From JBCCIM01 sp965263205 (GTDB lineage: Bacteria > Bacteroidota > Rhodothermia > Rhodothermales > JAHQVL01), in NCBI GenBank assembly GCA_965263205.1, contig CBDHHF010000030.1, positions 62,001 to 126,000 of the forward strand: DNA of 64,000 bases, in the 5' to 3' direction. The notes below the pieces were generated by a model. That model was given only the letters and a program-made list of their open reading frames with translations, was not told where the DNA came from and did no database searches. Positions 28,244-36,431 of this stretch are shown one piece after another. Position 1 is the first letter of the stretch. Each line of letters begins with the position of its first letter. Position numbers and translations under genes: made by a program.

Positions 28244-28840
28244 ATGCTCAAGAACACAGAGCAGTCCGCTTTACGCCCTGCCCACCAGGAAGCACTGCAA
28301 CGCTTTATCTTATTTTGGGGCGAAATGGCATCTCGCTGGGGTATCAACCGCACGATGGCGCAGATTCATGCGCTACTTTATGCCTCGGAGTCGGCGATGG
28401 ACACGGACGAGATTATGCAGCAGCTGCAAATCAGCCGTGGAAACGCAAACATGAACTTGCGTTCGCTGATTAATTGGGACCTGGTTCGAAAAGTACACCA
28501 ATCTGGATCCAGGAAAGACTACTATACAGCTGAAAAAGACGTCTGGAAGATTACCACGCGCGTGGTAAAAGAACGCGAGAAACGCGAACTGCAACCTGTA
28601 AAGCAGCAATTGCTTGGATGTAGGGAGATTTTGACGGGTGATGCAGCGGATCAATCCCAGGTACTTACCCCTGAAGAAGAGCAGTTTGCAGCGCGCATTA
28701 GCAATCTTATCGAGTTAATGGATGTCTTTGAAGGATTTTCCAAATCGCTATTGCCTTTTGTCCAGAGCCGCAACCTCGACGAGGCGAAGCAACTCATTGA
28801 AATGGCGCGGCGTTTTACCACTGGACCCGAAGACGCCTGA
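28244..28840 (+). CDS. GbsR/MarR-type transcriptional regulator
   Basis: 198 residues from ATG 28244, chosen because GAGGAAG lies six bases upstream, one of the few clear Shine-Dalgarno-like sites here. The frame is open from 28211. The winged-helix region matches GbsR-like regulators (COG1510): GINRTMAQIHALLYASE, TDEIMQQLQISRGNANMNLR, WDLVRKVHQSGSRKDYY. Members often control osmoprotectant or membrane genes. Targets cannot be told here, though the divergent SAM hydrolase gene is a candidate. The yraN-like gene begins 15 bases downstream and is probably in the same transcript. Confidence 0.9.
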   Translation: MLKNTEQSALRPAHQEALQRFILFWGEMASRWGINRTMAQIHALLYASESAMDTDEIMQQLQISRGNANMNLRSLINWDLVRKVHQSGSRKDYYTAEKDVWKITTRVVKEREKRELQPVKQQLLGCREILTGDAADQSQVLTPEEEQFAARISNLIELMDVFEGFSKSLLPFVQSRNLDEAKQLIEMARRFTTGPEDA

Positions 28841-28855
28841 TGTTGGGTTGGGCCG

Positions 28856-29224
28856 ATGAAGATCGGCAAACGAGGTGAAGTAATAGCAGCGCGTTATCTG
28901 GCGTCAAACGGATTTACGATTCTTGCGCAAAATTACCGTGCGCTTTCAGCTGAAATCGATCTGATTTGCGAAGAGCAGCCGGCGACTGGCCAACACGTTG
29001 GCGAACTGGTTTTTGTTGAGGTCAAAACACGTCGAACGAGCACGTATGGCACACCCCTGGAGGCCATTACGCCGGCCAAGCTAGCCCTCGTTAAACGCGC
29101 TGCTGATCATTACTTGTTTACCCACAATCTGGAAGACCGTATTTGCCGATTTGATGCAATCGGCATCACAATGGGCAACGGACAACCGCAAATAGAACAC
29201 GTGCGCGATATCATCGACTACTAG
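28856..29224 (+). CDS. YraN/UPF0102-family nuclease-like protein
   Basis: 122 residues, the usual size. The fold is that of restriction-endonuclease-like Holliday-junction-type enzymes. It opens KIGKRGEVIAARYLASNGF, then QNYRALSAEIDLIC with the conserved Asp, then ELVFVEVKTRRT, the E-x-K metal-binding core. A role in DNA recombination or processing is usually suggested but not firmly shown for the family. It follows the GbsR-like gene by 15 bases. Confidence 0.94.
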   Translation: MKIGKRGEVIAARYLASNGFTILAQNYRALSAEIDLICEEQPATGQHVGELVFVEVKTRRTSTYGTPLEAITPAKLALVKRAADHYLFTHNLEDRICRFDAIGITMGNGQPQIEHVRDIIDY

Positions 29225-29226
29225 GG

Positions 29227-29275
29227 GCAAACACACGTGTTTGCTGTTAAAAGTTACAGGTTAAATGTTGAAGGT
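29227..29275 (-). repeat. Heptad repeat plus hairpin, probable 3' element of the following minus-strand gene
   Basis: Reading the minus strand from 29275: ACCTTCA, ACATTTA, ACCTGTA, ACTTTTA, ACAGCAA, then a GCAAACAC/GTGTTTGC hairpin (29227-29244). It lies between convergent genes, 16 bases beyond the stop of the minus-strand gene. It has the same order and orientation relative to its gene as the elements at 11932 and 14106. Confidence 0.6.
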
Positions 29276-29290
29276 TTTTGTGTTAGAACA

Positions 29291-30523
29291 TCAACCGTCG
29301 ATACGGTATTCTTTGGGGAGGTCATTTGCGACGCGTTCGAACGCGTAATATCCGTACACCGTAACGCCGTAGGGGTCCACAATTTCGCCGATGGGATCGA
29401 TTAGCGTTGGACCGGTGGTGAGACGTATCCACGAGCGCTGGTGTTGCCGCCGGCGATGGGGAGAACTGCCAACCCATTTCTGGTAGTCTGCTCCTTCAAA
29501 TTCATTGATGTACGTGATTTCGATCACCCCTCTGAATGCAAGCAATAAATCGCCAGGGTTTTCGCCGGCACGCAGCAATTCATTGGGTCTGATACTGAAT
29601 CGCCTGTTCGGATCGCGGATATCGTCGACGGATGGGATTTGTTTGAGTCGAAAGCCGGCTTCGTATGTGCTGCCGTCCAGCAGGGTGAGTAGGAAATGTT
29701 TGAACGAACCCAGATACGCCGTCTTTCTGTTCTCGGCCCACATGAGCGCCTGTTCTGGCGTTTCCGGCTCCATTTCTTCAAAAAAGGGATCCCCGTCGTA
29801 ACGGATGGTGATGCCTTCCCGCGAGAATTCTTTGAGTACGTACTGTACGTTGTACCCCAGGGCTTCGTTTTCGATCAACAACGACTCGGCGGCGCGGGCA
29901 GAAAATCGTCCCAGCCAGTTAGCGTCGAAATCGAGCACCTCTTTGTTGGTAATGGTTACAAAGTCGGATAGATCGGATTCCCCAAGGAAAAGCCGCTCGA
30001 ACGTGTTGTATCGTTTCCTCCAGCGCCGGTCCTTGCGGGCATTGATCGTAACCTCACCCAACGCAACGACCATCGGCTGAAGGGCAAGGTCAAATGTGAA
30101 ACTGGTGGTATCGCCGACGATGAAATCCTGTTTTTCGGGCTCAAAGCCTATCATCGAAATCCACAGGGTGTGGGGGCCCGATGGGATATTGATGAGTGCA
30201 AATTTACCGTCGGCGTCTGTTGCCGTACCAATCATCGTTTCGCCGAGAAAGGCGTGCGCGCCGGCCAGCGGAGTACCCGTACTAGCATCTGTAGCAACGC
30301 CTCGCACGACGGCTATGGAATCTTGTACAACAGCATCGTGCGCCGTCGAGTCTTGTGCTGAAGCTATACGTTCTTCGGTTTGTTGCGCCAACGTGTCTTG
30401 TGCCGCTCCGTCGACTTGTACCGTATCACCGGGTACTACAGCTTCTTGCGCCGACAACCGGCCGGGCAATAGCAGCAGGAGCACTATGAGTCCGAGAGAG
30501 TACTTCACGGGCAGGCACGTCAT
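29291..30523 (-). CDS. Exported carboxypeptidase-regulatory-like domain protein (paralogue 1)
   Basis: 410 residues. The signal peptide SLGLIVLLLLLPGRLSAQ is followed by a Gln/Asp/Ala-rich spacer and a CarboxypepD_reg-like beta-sandwich (VVRGVATDASTGTPLAGAHA, TATDADGKFALINIPSGPHT). A conserved Bacteroidota-type domain follows, starting at EVTINARKDRRWRKRYNTFE and continuing through NEALGYNVQYVLKEF. The signal and domains point to the periplasm or cell surface. The function of this family is not established. A clear paralogue lies immediately upstream on the same strand (30673-31827), sharing the PEQALMW/PEQAAMW, KTAYLGSFKHFLL-like and AFERVANDLPKEYR segments, so the two arose by tandem duplication. 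Confidence 0.87.
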   Translation of the reverse strand: MTCLPVKYSLGLIVLLLLLPGRLSAQEAVVPGDTVQVDGAAQDTLAQQTEERIASAQDSTAHDAVVQDSIAVVRGVATDASTGTPLAGAHAFLGETMIGTATDADGKFALINIPSGPHTLWISMIGFEPEKQDFIVGDTTSFTFDLALQPMVVALGEVTINARKDRRWRKRYNTFERLFLGESDLSDFVTITNKEVLDFDANWLGRFSARAAESLLIENEALGYNVQYVLKEFSREGITIRYDGDPFFEEMEPETPEQALMWAENRKTAYLGSFKHFLLTLLDGSTYEAGFRLKQIPSVDDIRDPNRRFSIRPNELLRAGENPGDLLLAFRGVIEITYINEFEGADYQKWVGSSPHRRRQHQRSWIRLTTGPTLIDPIGEIVDPYGVTVYGYYAFERVANDLPKEYRIDG

Positions 30524-30591
30524 AGGATGGGTGTACGTTCATGTAAACCGCCCAAGAAGATATGTTTCTGCGCGAGGCTGGAAGCCGGGTT

Positions 30592-30670
30592 GAATATCGA
30601 ATATCGAACCAGAAATTTCGAATACCGAAGGATTAAATGCACTCGGCACTCGGCACTCGGCACTCGGCAC
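30592..30670. repeat. Heptanucleotide repeat tract between the two paralogues
   Basis: GAATATC twice, then GAACCAG, AAATTTC, GAATACC, GAAGGAT, and after a six-base break CACTCGG four times plus CAC (30640-30670). The last units touch the stop codon of the paralogue at 30673. On the minus strand the second block reads GAGTGCC, the unit also seen at 39156-39296. Confidence 0.85.
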
Positions 30671-30672
30671 TT

Positions 30673-31827
30673 CTACCGCGACGGGCGGTACTCCTTGGGC
30701 AACTCATCAGCTACACGCTCGAAGGCAAAGTGTCCTGACACGGTAACGCCATAAGGGTTGAGGATGTCACCTTTGTAATCAACCAGTGTGGGTCCGTTTT
30801 CCTGCCAAAAGAGCGACTTCTGGAATCGGTCGCCTCGGATGCCGCCGGGGCCGCCGAAGGTTTTCTGCCATTCAACGTACGCTTTACTTTCCAATTCACC
30901 TTTGAAAATCAACTCAATGGCGCCATCAATTTCGAGCAGTTTCTCGTTTGGATTTTCGGTGTCTTTGAGCAGCTTGGTAACATCAAACGGGACGCGCTGG
31001 TTGTTCATTGCTGATTCACGCTCAAAGGTACCCTGGCCGGCAGCTCCAGCAGGCTTGGCGCGCTGAAACGTTTCGAACCCATGCTCTTGGGATTTACCCG
31101 AAATAGCAGCGAGCATAAAGTGGCGGAACGAACCATAGAACGCTTTGCGGCGGTTTTCTTCCCACATCGCGGCCTGTTCTGGGCTTTCTGGAGTCATCTC
31201 TTCATAGAGCGGCTCACCATCGTACTGAATGCGTGAAGGCTCTGCTTTAAAATCTTTCAAAAAATACTGGATACGATAGCCAAGGGCTTTGTTTTCGATT
31301 TGGATGATATCGCTTGCAAAGGCGAGCAGCGTGCCCCCTTTGTCTGCAAAGTCGAGTACTTCTGGGTTCAGGATTTTGGTATCTCTCGAGTTGGGAGTTT
31401 CGCCAACAAAGACTTTTGTAAATCGCTCGAGCCGGCGTTTCCAGCGCCGGTCACCTTTTGCTTCTACCGTGATGCCGTCCAGTTCAGCAACGCTTTCAGT
31501 CATTTCGAAATCGAACGTGAAACTGCGCGACTCGCGTAACATGATGTCGCGGAATGCCGGTTCAAAACCGATGATCGAGGCATAGAGTCGGTGTGCACCC
31601 AGCGGAACGCGCTCGAGTGTATAGCGACCATCGCCATCGGTTGTGGTACCAATCATGGATTCTGCAATAAACACGTGCGCGCCGGCCAGCGGTGTGCCGG
31701 TTTCAGCATCAACGACAGTACCCGTAATGACGGCAGCCGGCACTTGTTGGGCTAGTGCGTTGGAGCTACCAAATGCGGTAAAAAGACCTGCGAGTAGTAG
31801 GGCAAAAAAGGCAGGAGAGCGTTTCAT
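30673..31827 (-). CDS. Exported carboxypeptidase-regulatory-like domain protein (paralogue 2)
   Basis: 384 residues with a signal peptide (PAFFALLLAGLFTAFGSSNA, cleavage near LAQ) and a CarboxypepD_reg-like domain near residues 32-115 (VITGTVVDAETGTPLAGAHV, TTTDGDGRYTLERVPLGAH). The remainder aligns by eye with the downstream paralogue, including TVEAKGDRRWKRRLERFTK, NKALGYRIQYFLKDF, the EPLYEEMTPESPEQAAMWEE region and ADELPKEYRPSR at the end. It lacks the long Gln/Asp spacer of its partner. The surface or periplasmic role is unknown. The promoter must lie in the 570-base gap upstream. Confidence 0.87.
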   Translation of the reverse strand: MKRSPAFFALLLAGLFTAFGSSNALAQQVPAAVITGTVVDAETGTPLAGAHVFIAESMIGTTTDGDGRYTLERVPLGAHRLYASIIGFEPAFRDIMLRESRSFTFDFEMTESVAELDGITVEAKGDRRWKRRLERFTKVFVGETPNSRDTKILNPEVLDFADKGGTLLAFASDIIQIENKALGYRIQYFLKDFKAEPSRIQYDGEPLYEEMTPESPEQAAMWEENRRKAFYGSFRHFMLAAISGKSQEHGFETFQRAKPAGAAGQGTFERESAMNNQRVPFDVTKLLKDTENPNEKLLEIDGAIELIFKGELESKAYVEWQKTFGGPGGIRGDRFQKSLFWQENGPTLVDYKGDILNPYGVTVSGHFAFERVADELPKEYRPSR

Positions 31828-32399
31828 GTATTTCCAGCTTTGTAAAGTATCGAACTCAGTAAAAATATAGCTACATAAAGTATGGTGATATCAAATCACC
31901 AGGCATGTGCGGGCCGGGTAGCTTCCCTTGGTTTTACGTATCCATGAAAAACAACAAGGTTGTTATTTGGAAATACACGCAAAGGCTACAATATGCTTAA
32001 GGGAAGCGGAGCGTTTCCTGCACATCGCGCTACAGGGCAAGAATCTCACCACGTGGCCTATATAGTGCTTTGTGTCTTCTAAACAGGCTTTGCTACGGGA
32101 TTACATGCCATTATGAAGTTTAGGGGCGGCGGGTTCCACGGCGAAATGTCCACTCTAGCGCACAGCAGTGACCAGAAATAAGCCGGCGATCCCTACGAAA
32201 CAGAATGTGAAAATACGAAGAGCATGGCGGCCATGTCGTACTATTCCGACGTTTTACGCCTATTTTCTTGTAGCTTTTCGTAGCTGCGGACAATTTGCAT
32301 CCGGGAAATGCTTGATCCGCCACATTATTGAGCACATATCCCTGGACATTTCTTCCGTAGCCAAGCTTTTCATGCTTAAAAACTTTAACCCACAATTTT
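31828..32399. other. 570-base divergent intergenic region
   Basis: No convincing gene was seen; the ORF crossing it on the minus strand overlaps the next real gene. A small hairpin, GGTGAT/ATCACC, lies near 31883-31900. The region must contain promoters for the minus-strand paralogue and for the outer-membrane protein at 32400. I see no heptad repeats here. Confidence 0.5.
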
Positions 32400-32945
32400 A
32401 TGTTTGCAGCAAGTAATTCGCTGAAAAAAGCGGTATCCCTTAGTATTCTTCTTATCACCGTAGTGTTTTTTGCACCAACCGCCAAAGCCCAAAGCCCATT
32501 TCTGTTGGGAGGTGGCCTGGTGTATGGTACCGACATCGAAGCCATCGGTATTCAGGTAAATGGTGTTTACCCGCTCAATGAAGAGCAGGGCATCAATCTG
32601 GCCGGCGACCTGACGTTGTTTTTTCCAGATGATGCACTTGGTATCGATGTATCACTGTTCACAATCAATGCGAATGGCCATTACATTTTCACAACTACTG
32701 AAACGATGATGGCGTATGCACTCGCCGGCCTCAATATCGGCTTCTTCTCGTTCGATACTGGTTTGGGTGATGACTTCTTTGGTGGCGGTTCAGTTTCTGA
32801 TACTGAAATCGGCCTTAACGCTGGTGCCGGCGCCCAGTTTGATGTTGGCTTCGGCTATGCCTACGGTGAAGCCAAATTAGTGCTTGGCGGATTTGACCAG
32901 CTTGTTATTGGTGGAGGCATCCGTATTCCACTGGGTGGCAACTAG
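32400..32945 (+). CDS. Small outer-membrane beta-barrel protein (paralogue A)
   Basis: 181 residues. The signal peptide has SLSILLITVVFFAPTAKA and cleavage at AQS. The mature part is eight or so amphipathic strands (LGGGLVYGTDIEAIGIQVNG, INANGHYIFTTTETMMAYAL), the layout of OmpX/OmpW-type barrels. The next gene (33230) is a paralogue sharing GGGLVYG, INANGHY/INFNGHY, SDTEIGLN and the ending LGGFDQLVIGGGIRIPL. The function of such small barrels is not evident from sequence. A terminator follows. Confidence 0.87.
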   Translation: MFAASNSLKKAVSLSILLITVVFFAPTAKAQSPFLLGGGLVYGTDIEAIGIQVNGVYPLNEEQGINLAGDLTLFFPDDALGIDVSLFTINANGHYIFTTTETMMAYALAGLNIGFFSFDTGLGDDFFGGGSVSDTEIGLNAGAGAQFDVGFGYAYGEAKLVLGGFDQLVIGGGIRIPLGGN

Positions 32946-32978
32946 GCTTATTTACCAGTACTAGCCAAGATTTTGAAG

Positions 32979-33012
32979 AAGGTGTCGTTCCTGATGGGGA
33001 CGGCACCTTTTC
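32979..33012 (+). terminator. Intrinsic terminator after outer-membrane paralogue A
   Basis: AAGGTGTCGTTCC-TGAT-GGGGACGGCACCTT forms a long stem with two G-T pairs and is followed by TTCGTTTTT. Confidence 0.75.
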
Positions 33013-33229
33013 GTTTTTATGGGCTGCTATTTCGGTGAATTTCCTTTGCGAATATGGAAAGAAACTGGACTCTGTGAGCGCATTGACATATTTTCCCAAG
33101 GCGCTTGAAACTACACGCAAGTGCACTGTATGAGCCGGCTTGATATTTCTTCGACCCGCTGCTGAAAGAATATACATGTGTTGGCTTGGTCGTGTAATTG
33201 TGCACCCCTTTAATAAAAAAATCTGGCTT

Positions 33230-33790
33230 ATGTGTAATTTTTGTAAGCATTACAAAAACCTGACTGCCCTCTTGTTGGTGGCAGGTCTGTTCACCATGTT
33301 CTCCTCACAAGCTTCAGCACAGCTGTGGATCGGTGGTGGACTGGTATATGGTGAAGCTATTGAAAACATCGGCTTGCAGGCGAATGGCCACCTGGTTGTG
33401 AACGAAGAAAACAAACTCCGTGTGGGCGCGGATATCACGTATTTCTTTGGTGACAACGTGGACCTTGGAGATACCGAGATTAAAACCAACCTGTTTGCCA
33501 TCAACTTCAATGGACACTACATGCTCGTTAGCTCTGAGCAGTTGATCCTTTACGGTATTGGTGGTATAAACATCGGTATTGTATCAATCGATATTGATGG
33601 GCCCGGTAGTCAGTTTGTTGACCTGGTAAATTCTAGCGACAGCGACACCGAGATTGGCTTGAACATTGGTGGTGGCGTTGAATACGGTGTTGAGTTTGGT
33701 CGTATTTACGCTGAGCTGAAATACGTACTGGGCGGTTTTGACCAGTTAGTAATTGGCGCAGGTGTACGCATCCCATTGAGCGGTCGCTAG
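33230..33790 (+). CDS. Small outer-membrane beta-barrel protein (paralogue B)
   Basis: 186 residues from ATG 33230 (MCNFCKHYKNLTALLLVAGL), giving a signal peptide ending in ASAQ. The longer frame from 33140 is unlikely. It is a barrel of about eight strands closely matching the preceding gene (GGGLVYGEAIENIGLQANGH, SDTEIGLNIGGGVEYG, LGGFDQLVIGAGVRIPL). The two differ in a loop of about five residues near residue 128. Each copy has its own terminator, so they are independent transcripts of a tandem duplication. Confidence 0.87.
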   Translation: MCNFCKHYKNLTALLLVAGLFTMFSSQASAQLWIGGGLVYGEAIENIGLQANGHLVVNEENKLRVGADITYFFGDNVDLGDTEIKTNLFAINFNGHYMLVSSEQLILYGIGGINIGIVSIDIDGPGSQFVDLVNSSDSDTEIGLNIGGGVEYGVEFGRIYAELKYVLGGFDQLVIGAGVRIPLSGR

Positions 33791-33811
33791 ACCACGTCTG
33801 ATTTGTATGTT

Positions 33812-33846
33812 AAAAACGCGCACGTGCCTCGCATGTGCGCGTTTTT
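33812..33846. terminator. Bidirectional terminator after outer-membrane paralogue B
   Basis: AAAAACGCGCAC ... GTGCGCGTTTTT, a 12-bp perfect stem with an 11-base loop and A/T tails on both sides. It lies between the second barrel gene and the VWA gene. Confidence 0.88.
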
Positions 33847-33863
33847 GCTAGACCTTAATTTCT

Positions 33864-35477
33864 ATGAAGCAGTTCTCCCGCTCAAGTTTTACTGCCCTGT
33901 TGTTTGCATTACTGTGTTTTTCCCTGCAGTCTTTTACTCAGCAGTCTTTTGCGCAGCCGGCCGTTGCCGATCACGTATATATTATTTTTGATGCCTCAGG
34001 CTCCATGTGGGGAAAGCTTGACGATGGATCCTATAAAATCCACACCGCACGCTCCGTTTTGGAAGATTTCTTTGCACAAGATTTTGGCGATACCGCGCTT
34101 GCTCTACGTGCATATGGTCACCGCCGGGAAGGCGATTGCTCAGATTCTGAGCTCGTGATTCCGTTTGGACAACAACAGGATATTGCGCCCCGTCTCGAAG
34201 GATTTCTACAAGATGTGAATCCTCAGGGAAAGACGCCCATTCACCTGAGTTTGGATGCAGCGTTGAAAGATTTTGGCGAAAAGACGGGTGATATTGTGCT
34301 GATCACGGATGGCATCGAAACGTGCAATGCTGATCCGTGTGCCTTGATGCGTTCGTGGAGAGCGCGGGATATCGACATTAATGTCCACGTTGTTGGGCTT
34401 GGGTTGAGTGCTAAAGAGAAAGATGCGCTGTCGTGTATCGCAGAAGAGGCCGGCACACCGTTTTATGAAGCTGATTCCGCTGAAGAACTTGCCGAGCAAC
34501 TGCAATCCATTCAGCAACTGCCGCCACCTGCGCGCGCCTTTATCCTGAACGGACAGGATGCAGATGGGAATTATGTGCCCGTTTCGGGCATGCTTACAGC
34601 TGCTGATGGCAGTACGTACGAGGTAGATGACAATCGCCGCAATCGTGTGCCGGCTGGCGTGTATACCCTCACCGCTGGCGTTGTTACGCGCAATGCCAAT
34701 GCCATGTACCAGCCTGTATCACAAACCGTAACCGTGGCTGAAACGGGAGAGAGCGAGGCCACAGTGACGGTGCCCGTGCCTGCGCGGATCAAAGTGACTT
34801 TCATGGAAGAAGATGAACCCAGCGATTATTATGCCCTTGTTGCTGCTCGCCAGGCAGAGGACCATGCGTTTCGCTTTCGCTCAATCGACACCGTGTATGT
34901 AGAGGAGGGAACGTATGAGTTTAGCGCAACATTGAGTCAGGATAATGACCTGACCGTTGATGCCTCGGTACGTGCCGGCGAATTTCAGGAGGTTCGATTC
35001 GATCTGCTAAATACCGTACGAGTCTATGCGCAGATGAACGCGGTTGATTCTGATCTTCGATTAAGTGACACCATCCTTGAAATGCATGGCAAAGGAGATC
35101 GTGTGTATCGGATTCATGCCGGCAACGGGAAAGATGTCCTGCCCGGTTTTTATACGTTGAAAATGGACACCGACCTCTACGCATACGAGGCAGATATCCA
35201 GGTAACCACCGAGGAAATGCAGCGCTTTGTTATCGATATCCCTGTTGGGTATGTGACCGTCCGATACCAGAAAGCAGATGGAACAGCTGATACGCCGGCA
35301 CGTGTGTTTATTTCTGCTGAGGGTAAAAGCCGCGTGTATATGACCTCCGACGAGCCCAAGGCGCTCCAGGCCGGCACCTATACGTTGCAAGGCTGGAAAC
35401 AGAAAGGAGACTATGACCTCGTGACATTTGACATTGTCGCTGGCGAATCTAAAGAGGTTATAGTTCGGGCGAAATAG
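33864..35477 (+). CDS. Exported von Willebrand factor A domain protein
   Basis: 537 residues. The signal peptide contains FALLCFSLQSFTQQSFAQ. A VWA domain spans about 35-215. Its metal-ion-dependent adhesion site is intact at the visible positions (FDASGSMWG; GKTPIHLSL; LITDGIETC). It is followed by about 320 residues of repeated beta-sandwich-like segments (AAGVYTLTAGVVTR-like, EEGTYEFSATLSQ, PGFYTLKMDTDLYAYEADIQ) that each present a 'G-x-Y-T-L' pattern. Such proteins usually bind a partner through Mg2+. A periplasmic or surface location is inferred. Its last 20 bases overlap the convergent fdhD gene. Confidence 0.88.
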   Translation: MKQFSRSSFTALLFALLCFSLQSFTQQSFAQPAVADHVYIIFDASGSMWGKLDDGSYKIHTARSVLEDFFAQDFGDTALALRAYGHRREGDCSDSELVIPFGQQQDIAPRLEGFLQDVNPQGKTPIHLSLDAALKDFGEKTGDIVLITDGIETCNADPCALMRSWRARDIDINVHVVGLGLSAKEKDALSCIAEEAGTPFYEADSAEELAEQLQSIQQLPPPARAFILNGQDADGNYVPVSGMLTAADGSTYEVDDNRRNRVPAGVYTLTAGVVTRNANAMYQPVSQTVTVAETGESEATVTVPVPARIKVTFMEEDEPSDYYALVAARQAEDHAFRFRSIDTVYVEEGTYEFSATLSQDNDLTVDASVRAGEFQEVRFDLLNTVRVYAQMNAVDSDLRLSDTILEMHGKGDRVYRIHAGNGKDVLPGFYTLKMDTDLYAYEADIQVTTEEMQRFVIDIPVGYVTVRYQKADGTADTPARVFISAEGKSRVYMTSDEPKALQAGTYTLQGWKQKGDYDLVTFDIVAGESKEVIVRAK

Positions 35478-36348
35478 GCGGTACGATGCGCTGGGCGCCG
35501 GCATACACATTGAAGCGGTTGACTTTCATAAAGCCAACCAGCGTGACACCGTACGTGCGCGCCATTTCAACTGCGAGGCTGGACGGCGCACCGATGGCTA
35601 CAACACATCGAATGCCGGCCGCGATGGTTTTTTGCATCAATTCGTAACTCACGCGACCGCTTAACAACAGGACGCGGTTGGCCAGATCGTGCTGACCTTC
35701 AGCAAGGGCTCGACCAATCAGCTTATCCAATGCATTGTGTCGACCAATGTCTTCAGCCAGGTCGATTAACGTTCCCTCTCGACTGAAGAATGCTGCGCTG
35801 TGGATGCCGCCCGTATGTTTAAACAGCGTTTGTTTAGACCTTGCGCGATTGGTCAGGGCATAAAGCGTTTCCGGCTCGAGCGTCAGCTCGGTTTGAGAGA
35901 ACGCTTGGGATTTGATTGTGGGGAGGGAGAGCCGGCCGCAAACACCGCAACTTGAGGTACTGGGAAGCCGGCGTGCAAAAGCCGCTTCATCGACAGCTAT
36001 ATCAGGGTGCAAAGCGAGCGTAATTTCCGTTGCAAAAGGCTTATCACGACCGTTGTTGCTTTGCGTCTCGATGTGAACAACATCAGCCATGGCTTGAATG
36101 ATGCCTTCAGCATACAACAGGCCAAGGGCCAAATGCGCATCATCTCCAGGTGTTCGCATGGTTAACGCGACAGGTACACGCGTTGGATGACCTTCTTTAT
36201 GGTAGATGAGGGCGATTTGAAGCGGTTCTTCGAGGGCAACCACATCATTTCTTTTAATCGCTGTTGACTCTGAATATCTTTCTACAGAAACTTCAGCAAC
36301 GCGCGCATACAGAGTGATAGGCGGTGTAATTGGCGATTTTATGCCCAT
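35458..36348 (-). CDS. fdhD: Formate dehydrogenase accessory sulfurtransferase FdhD
   Basis: 296 residues. FdhD passes sulfur from a cysteine desulfurase to the molybdenum cofactor needed by formate dehydrogenases. The catalytic CxxC loop is visible as TSSCGVCGR near residue 131. Other family signs are TPGDDAHLALGLLYAEGII, FKHTGGIHSAAFFSREG, EDIGRHNALDKLIG and LLLSGRVSYELMQKTIAAG. No formate dehydrogenase or molybdopterin gene lies in the window, so the enzyme it serves is elsewhere. It overlaps the convergent VWA gene by 20 bases at the 3' end and is divergent from the PIG-L gene with 83 bases between. Confidence 0.96.
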   Translation of the reverse strand: MGIKSPITPPITLYARVAEVSVERYSESTAIKRNDVVALEEPLQIALIYHKEGHPTRVPVALTMRTPGDDAHLALGLLYAEGIIQAMADVVHIETQSNNGRDKPFATEITLALHPDIAVDEAAFARRLPSTSSCGVCGRLSLPTIKSQAFSQTELTLEPETLYALTNRARSKQTLFKHTGGIHSAAFFSREGTLIDLAEDIGRHNALDKLIGRALAEGQHDLANRVLLLSGRVSYELMQKTIAAGIRCVVAIGAPSSLAVEMARTYGVTLVGFMKVNRFNVYAGAQRIVPPISPEL

Positions 36349-36431
36349 GATAACGTTGGGTTTGCCACGTTAGACGCGGGTTGAATACGATTTGAATGCG
36401 ATCTTTAGCGCGGTAAACGTAGGTATTTGTT

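Noticed and set aside
30640..30670. Insertion-sequence end or attachment site
   Set aside because: No transposase, no target duplication, and the same heptads occur elsewhere without mobile genes.
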